A stretch of 64,000 nucleotides of DNA from an uncultured Lachnospiraceae bacterium (lineage in GTDB: Bacteria > Bacillota > Clostridia > Lachnospirales > Lachnospiraceae), in assembly GCA_905197485.1 (NCBI GenBank), contig CAJJYZ010000003.1, positions 1 through 64,000 of the forward strand, read 5' to 3'. Below are positions 61,011-64,000 of this stretch, piece by piece. The notes under the pieces were generated by a model that ran no database searches, was not told the origin of the DNA, and saw only the letters and a program-made list of their open reading frames with translations. A program made the translations under genes and the position numbers. Within the stretch, counting starts at the first letter, position 1, and the number at the start of each line of letters is the position of its first letter.

Positions 61011-61733
61011 TTATAATACTTTCGACAGGAAATCTTTCAGTCTCGGGTCCTTCGGGTGTTCAAAGAAATCCTTCGGATTGTTCTGCTCTTTCACGATTCC
61101 TTCGTCGATAAAGAGTACTCTTGTCGCCACCTCTTTCGCAAATCCCATCTCGTGAGTAACGACAACCATCGTCATCCCTTCATCGGCTAATTCTTTCATC
61201 AGTTCTAACACTTCTCCTACCATCTCCGGGTCCAGAGCAGATGTCGGTTCATCAAACAGCATCACATCCGGATTCATGGCAAGCGCTCTCGCAATTGCAA
61301 TACGTTGCTTCTGTCCGCCGGATAACTGCTTCGGATACTGTTCTGCCTTCTCCGGCAATCCGACGCGTGCAAGAAGCTGCATCGCTTTCTCATCCGCCTC
61401 TTCCTTCGACATAATTCCGAGCTGCACCGGAGCAAGCGTAATGTTCTCTTTTACTGTCATATGCGGAAACAGATTAAACTGCTGAAACACCATTCCCATC
61501 TTTTGGCGAAGCTTGTTGATATCTGTTTTTTTATCTGTAATGTTGTTGCCTTCAAACCAGATTTCCCCTTCAGTCGGTTCCTCCAGTAAATTCAGGCAAC
61601 GAAGAAATGTGGATTTTCCGGAACCGGACGGACCGATGATGACCACTTTCTCTCCTTTTTCGATATGCTCGTCGATTCCCTTGAGCACCTGATTCCCATG
61701 AAAAGATTTTTTCAAATTCTTAGTGACAATCAC
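61011..61733 (-). CDS. Polar amino acid ABC transporter ATP-binding protein
   Basis: The 240-aa protein starts at GTG 61733, with AGGAGG ten bases upstream and an overlap of 14 bp with the permease gene. The longer frame is only overlap. Motifs are Walker A IIGPSGSGKSTFLRCLNLLE, Q loop FQQFNLFPHMTV, signature QLSGGQKQRIAIARALA, Walker B VMLFDEPTSALDPE and switch MVVVTHEMGFAKEV. This is the GlnQ/HisP type of ATPase that energises uptake of polar amino acids. Confidence 0.95.
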   Translation of the reverse strand: MIVTKNLKKSFHGNQVLKGIDEHIEKGEKVVIIGPSGSGKSTFLRCLNLLEEPTEGEIWFEGNNITDKKTDINKLRQKMGMVFQQFNLFPHMTVKENITLAPVQLGIMSKEEADEKAMQLLARVGLPEKAEQYPKQLSGGQKQRIAIARALAMNPDVMLFDEPTSALDPEMVGEVLELMKELADEGMTMVVVTHEMGFAKEVATRVLFIDEGIVKEQNNPKDFFEHPKDPRLKDFLSKVL

Positions 61734-62439
61734 CTTGCGCCATCCTCCTTTCAAAAAATTCAATTATCTTCGTAATTCCAAGCGTCATGACAAGGTAACA
61801 TGCCGCCGCAATGAACAATGGCGGAAGTACGTCCCATGTAACAGAACCTACATACTGTGCGGCCTTTGTAAGGTCTGTCACCGCAATCACGCCTGCGACA
61901 GACGTCTCTTTGATTAAAACAATCAATTCATTTCCAAGCGCCGGAAGAATATTCTTAATCGCCTGCGGAATGATGATAAAACGCATCGTCTGTAAATAAT
62001 TGAATCCAAGCGAACGCCCTGCCTCCATCTGTCCTTTGTCAATCGATTCGATTCCTGCCCGGATAATCTCTGCCACATAAGCGCCGGAATTGATACCAAA
62101 ACAGATACCGCCGACAAGAATCTCATTCGTATCTCTTGAAGTAAAGACAAGATTGTAAATGATAAGGAGCTGTACCATAACCGGAGTTCCACGAATCACT
62201 GTCGTATACAAATTACATATTTTATTGATTATCCATAATTTTTTGTTCTGAGCGGATGCCACTTTCCCTACGGCAATGATAAGACCAATCACAATTCCGA
62301 TTAAAATCGCCAGACACGAAATCAGAATCGTCACTTTCAATCCGTCCAAATATGCCAGGTATCTCTGTTCTCTTAAAAATGCCCGGTCAAATGCCTCTGC
62401 AAAGTTCTGCATAAATCCGGCTAATACAATTCCTTTCAT
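61720..62439 (-). CDS. Polar amino acid ABC transporter permease
   Basis: The 239-aa inner-membrane subunit has about five helices and the HisM/GlnP-type sequence. YLDGLKVTILISCLAILIGIVIGL is at the start, and the EAA coupling loop is EAGRSLGFNYLQTMRFIIIPQAIKNILPALGNE. TVIRGTPVMVQLLIIYN is also characteristic. It forms the channel with itself or a partner and binds the ATPase encoded next. It is the middle gene of a binding protein-permease-ATPase operon. Confidence 0.95.
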   Translation of the reverse strand: MKGIVLAGFMQNFAEAFDRAFLREQRYLAYLDGLKVTILISCLAILIGIVIGLIIAVGKVASAQNKKLWIINKICNLYTTVIRGTPVMVQLLIIYNLVFTSRDTNEILVGGICFGINSGAYVAEIIRAGIESIDKGQMEAGRSLGFNYLQTMRFIIIPQAIKNILPALGNELIVLIKETSVAGVIAVTDLTKAAQYVGSVTWDVLPPLFIAAACYLVMTLGITKIIEFFERRMAQGDCH

Positions 62440-62457
62440 TTCTATGTATCCTTTCGC

Positions 62458-63246
62458 TTAGTTACTGCTTGCATGCTTTGCTGTGAATTCCTCAATCTTG
62501 CCTTCTTCAATCAGTTTGTCGATAACCGGATTGATTTTATCTAATAATTCCTGGTTTCCTTTCTTCACTGCAATTGCATATTTGTCTTCAAATAATGTTC
62601 CGTCCAGTACGGAAAGTTCCGGATTCGCTGCCACCAAATCTTCTGCCGGAAGCTGGTCCATCACGATACAATCTACTTTTCCGTTCTTCAAATCTTCTGC
62701 TGCCTGTGCAAATTTTGTATAACGTTTCACTTCTTTTGCCTGACAGTTCTCTTTATTCGATACCCAGATATCCGCGATATTTCCCTGCTGGACTGCAATC
62801 ACTTTGTCATTCAAGTTTTCTACGGAGCTGACTGCCGGATTTTCCTTATTCACAACCACCACTTCTGTAGAGCTTACATATTCATGGGAGAAATCCATCA
62901 CTTCCGCACGTTCTTCATCAATTGAGACTCCCGCTGCAACCATATCTACTTTTCCCTGCTGGACTGCTGCCAAAGCCCCATCGAAGTCCATATTCTTAAT
63001 CTCTAATTCCTGTCCCAGTTCGTCAGCAATCGCTTTCGCGATGTCCATATCGATTCCGACAACTTCATTCCCCTTCATATATTCATAAGGTGCGAAGCCA
63101 GCCTCTGTACCGACAATCAGTTTTTCAGATTGCTTTTCCGCTTTCTTATCCTCTTTCTTCGGCCCTTCTTTACTGCTTCCACATGCCGCAAATGATAAAA
63201 CCATCGCTCCAACTAATGCTAAACTTAATACTTTTTTCATCTTCAT
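62458..63246 (-). CDS. Polar amino acid ABC transporter substrate-binding lipoprotein
   Basis: The protein is 262 aa from ATG 63246 (AGGAGG eight bases upstream). The signal peptide ends in the lipobox SFAAC (Cys21 or near). The family-3 solute-binding fold is then visible: VGTEAGFAPYEYMKGNEVVGIDMDIAKAIADELG and MDFDGALAAVQQGKVDMVAAG. The DFSHEY segment and the ending INPVIDKLIEEGKIEEFTAKH are typical. It catches a polar amino acid outside the membrane; which one cannot be told. Confidence 0.94.
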   Translation of the reverse strand: MKMKKVLSLALVGAMVLSFAACGSSKEGPKKEDKKAEKQSEKLIVGTEAGFAPYEYMKGNEVVGIDMDIAKAIADELGQELEIKNMDFDGALAAVQQGKVDMVAAGVSIDEERAEVMDFSHEYVSSTEVVVVNKENPAVSSVENLNDKVIAVQQGNIADIWVSNKENCQAKEVKRYTKFAQAAEDLKNGKVDCIVMDQLPAEDLVAANPELSVLDGTLFEDKYAIAVKKGNQELLDKINPVIDKLIEEGKIEEFTAKHASSN

Positions 63247-63309
63247 AATCTCATCCTCCTGCTTAATCTGCATAATTATTCGTATTTAATGTATATTTAT
63301 ACTTTTCAT

Positions 63310-63381
63310 AGTGGTTATTATACCACTTCTTCATAAAAAAGCAAGTGGTTATTTACACAACTTTTTGCATAAATAACCACT
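63310..63381 (-). promoter_or_regulatory. uppP terminator fused to the ABC-operon promoter, with repeated AGTGGTTATT sites
   Basis: AGTGGTTATTTA (63344-63355) and TAAATAACCACT (63370-63381) form a terminator stem for uppP transcripts with T run on the minus strand. Directly after it lie TTGCTT (63339-63344) and TATAAT (63317-63322), 16 bp apart, the likely promoter of the ABC operon. The -10 sits inside another palindrome with the same arms, AGTGGT...ACCACT (63310-63327). Four copies of the half-site suggest an operator. Confidence 0.55.
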
Positions 63382-63408
63382 CTCCTTGTATATTTTCATT
63401 ATAAAGCC

Positions 63409-64000
63409 TTATTTCATTGTAAAAAATGATAAAAGTACAATCACACCGAGGATGATGCGGTATACACCGAATACCTTGAAATCATTCTTCTTAATGTAAC
63501 CCATCAGGAACTTGATTGCCAAAATAGATACGAAGAATGCTGTCAGACATCCGATAATTAAAATTCCGATTTCCAATCCGGTAATTCCAACACCCGCCAG
63601 AATGAATTTCAAAATTTTCAATGCGCTGGCTCCAAACATCACCGGAATTGCAAGGAAGAATGTAAACTCTGCCGCAATATGGCGGGAAGTTCCCATGAGG
63701 AGCGCGCCCACAATCGTCGCCCCGGAGCGGGAAGTTCCCGGAATCAAGGATAACACCTGCCATCCGCCGATGATTAACGCATGCTTATAATTCATTTGGG
63801 AGAATGAGGTAATCTTCGGTGTTCGTCTCCGGTTCATGTTTTCCACAACGATGAACAAAATACCGTAAATAATCAACATCGCCGCAACGACAATCGAGTT
63901 GTGAAGATGTTCCTCCATCCAGTCATCTAACGGAATCCCAATGATTGCCGCCGGAAGACATGCAACGACAACCCGGAACCACAACTGCCACGTATGTACC
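63409..64000 (-). CDS. uppP: Undecaprenyl-diphosphatase (UppP/BacA), 5' end outside window
   Basis: The visible C-terminal 196 residues contain several membrane helices and the UppP landmark SLIPGTSRSGATIVGALLMGTSRHIAAEFTFFLAIPVMFGASALKILK (PGTSRSG motif with the catalytic-site arginine and serine). The frame stays open to the window edge, so the N-terminal part, including the E-x-x-E motif, is missing. It dephosphorylates undecaprenyl pyrophosphate to recycle the cell-wall lipid carrier and gives bacitracin tolerance when abundant. A terminator follows. Confidence 0.95.
   Translation of the reverse strand, partial: VHTWQLWFRVVVACLPAAIIGIPLDDWMEEHLHNSIVVAAMLIIYGILFIVVENMNRRRTPKITSFSQMNYKHALIIGGWQVLSLIPGTSRSGATIVGALLMGTSRHIAAEFTFFLAIPVMFGASALKILKFILAGVGITGLEIGILIIGCLTAFFVSILAIKFLMGYIKKNDFKVFGVYRIILGVIVLLSFFTMK

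Overview
The window looks like chromosome of a spore-forming low- to mid-GC Clostridia, most likely a gut Lachnospiraceae. The reasons are a complete spoIIAA-spoIIAB-sigF operon followed by spoVA genes, clostridial-type regulation (valine T-box, lysine riboswitch, RF2 frameshift) and the makeup of the transporters and regulators. The genus is inferred from general resemblance only. Most genes lie on the minus strand. I see no rRNA, tRNA, CRISPR array, prophage or intact insertion sequence.

Layout. 0.1-5 kb: drug/metabolite-type permease, YitT protein, small alarmone synthetase, PfoR-like PTS IIC, a YhcG/DUF1016 fragment, a nicotinamidase-like hydrolase and a small conserved-looking protein. 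5.1-6.8 kb: Na/Pi cotransporter with a Pho-box-like triple repeat upstream. 6.9-11.5 kb: sporulation block, in transcription order spoIIAA-spoIIAB-sigF and then a sigma-G-type promoter driving a 55-codon membrane ORF, spoVAA, AB, AC, AD and AEb. 11.6-19.8 kb: T-box-controlled valS with an LTA-synthase-like protein, folC, a 44-aa ORF and a TPR membrane protein. 19.8-27.7 kb: Rpn-type nuclease, OLD-family ATPase/TOPRIM protein, two-component system and ABC exporter, in overlapping or closely spaced order, with an internal operator-like promoter before the ABC genes. 27.9-35.8 kb: short-chain dehydrogenase, KtrB/KtrA potassium uptake, orphan KdpE-like regulator, two convergent MATE pumps, thioredoxin and a Crp/Fnr regulator.

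35.8-42 kb is a protein-quality block (tig-clpP-clpX, then lon-engB). 42-53 kb carries a lipoprotein, a DJ-1 protein, a CYTH protein, aspartate kinase, homoserine dehydrogenase, an ACT-domain protein, prfB (with programmed +1 frameshift), secA, a second lipoprotein and dapB-dapA under a lysine riboswitch. 53-64 kb carries an SSB-like protein, typA, a PsiE-like membrane protein, hpf, a YigZ protein, a class A PBP with a glycine-rich tail, a polar amino acid ABC transporter and the 3' part of uppP.

Most of the sequence is core genome. The parts least explained by standard annotation are the small ORF that opens the sigma-G spoVA transcript, the Rpn/OLD/two-component/ABC cluster with a cysteine-rich insert in the OLD protein, the trxA promoter with a Crp/Fnr-like palindrome about 41 bp upstream of the predicted start, and several palindromic or direct-repeat operators. 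Many start codons were moved to internal ATG, GTG or TTG codons with good ribosome binding sites. Genes absent from simple long-ORF reading were added: the 55-aa and 44-aa ORFs and the first 25 codons of prfB.
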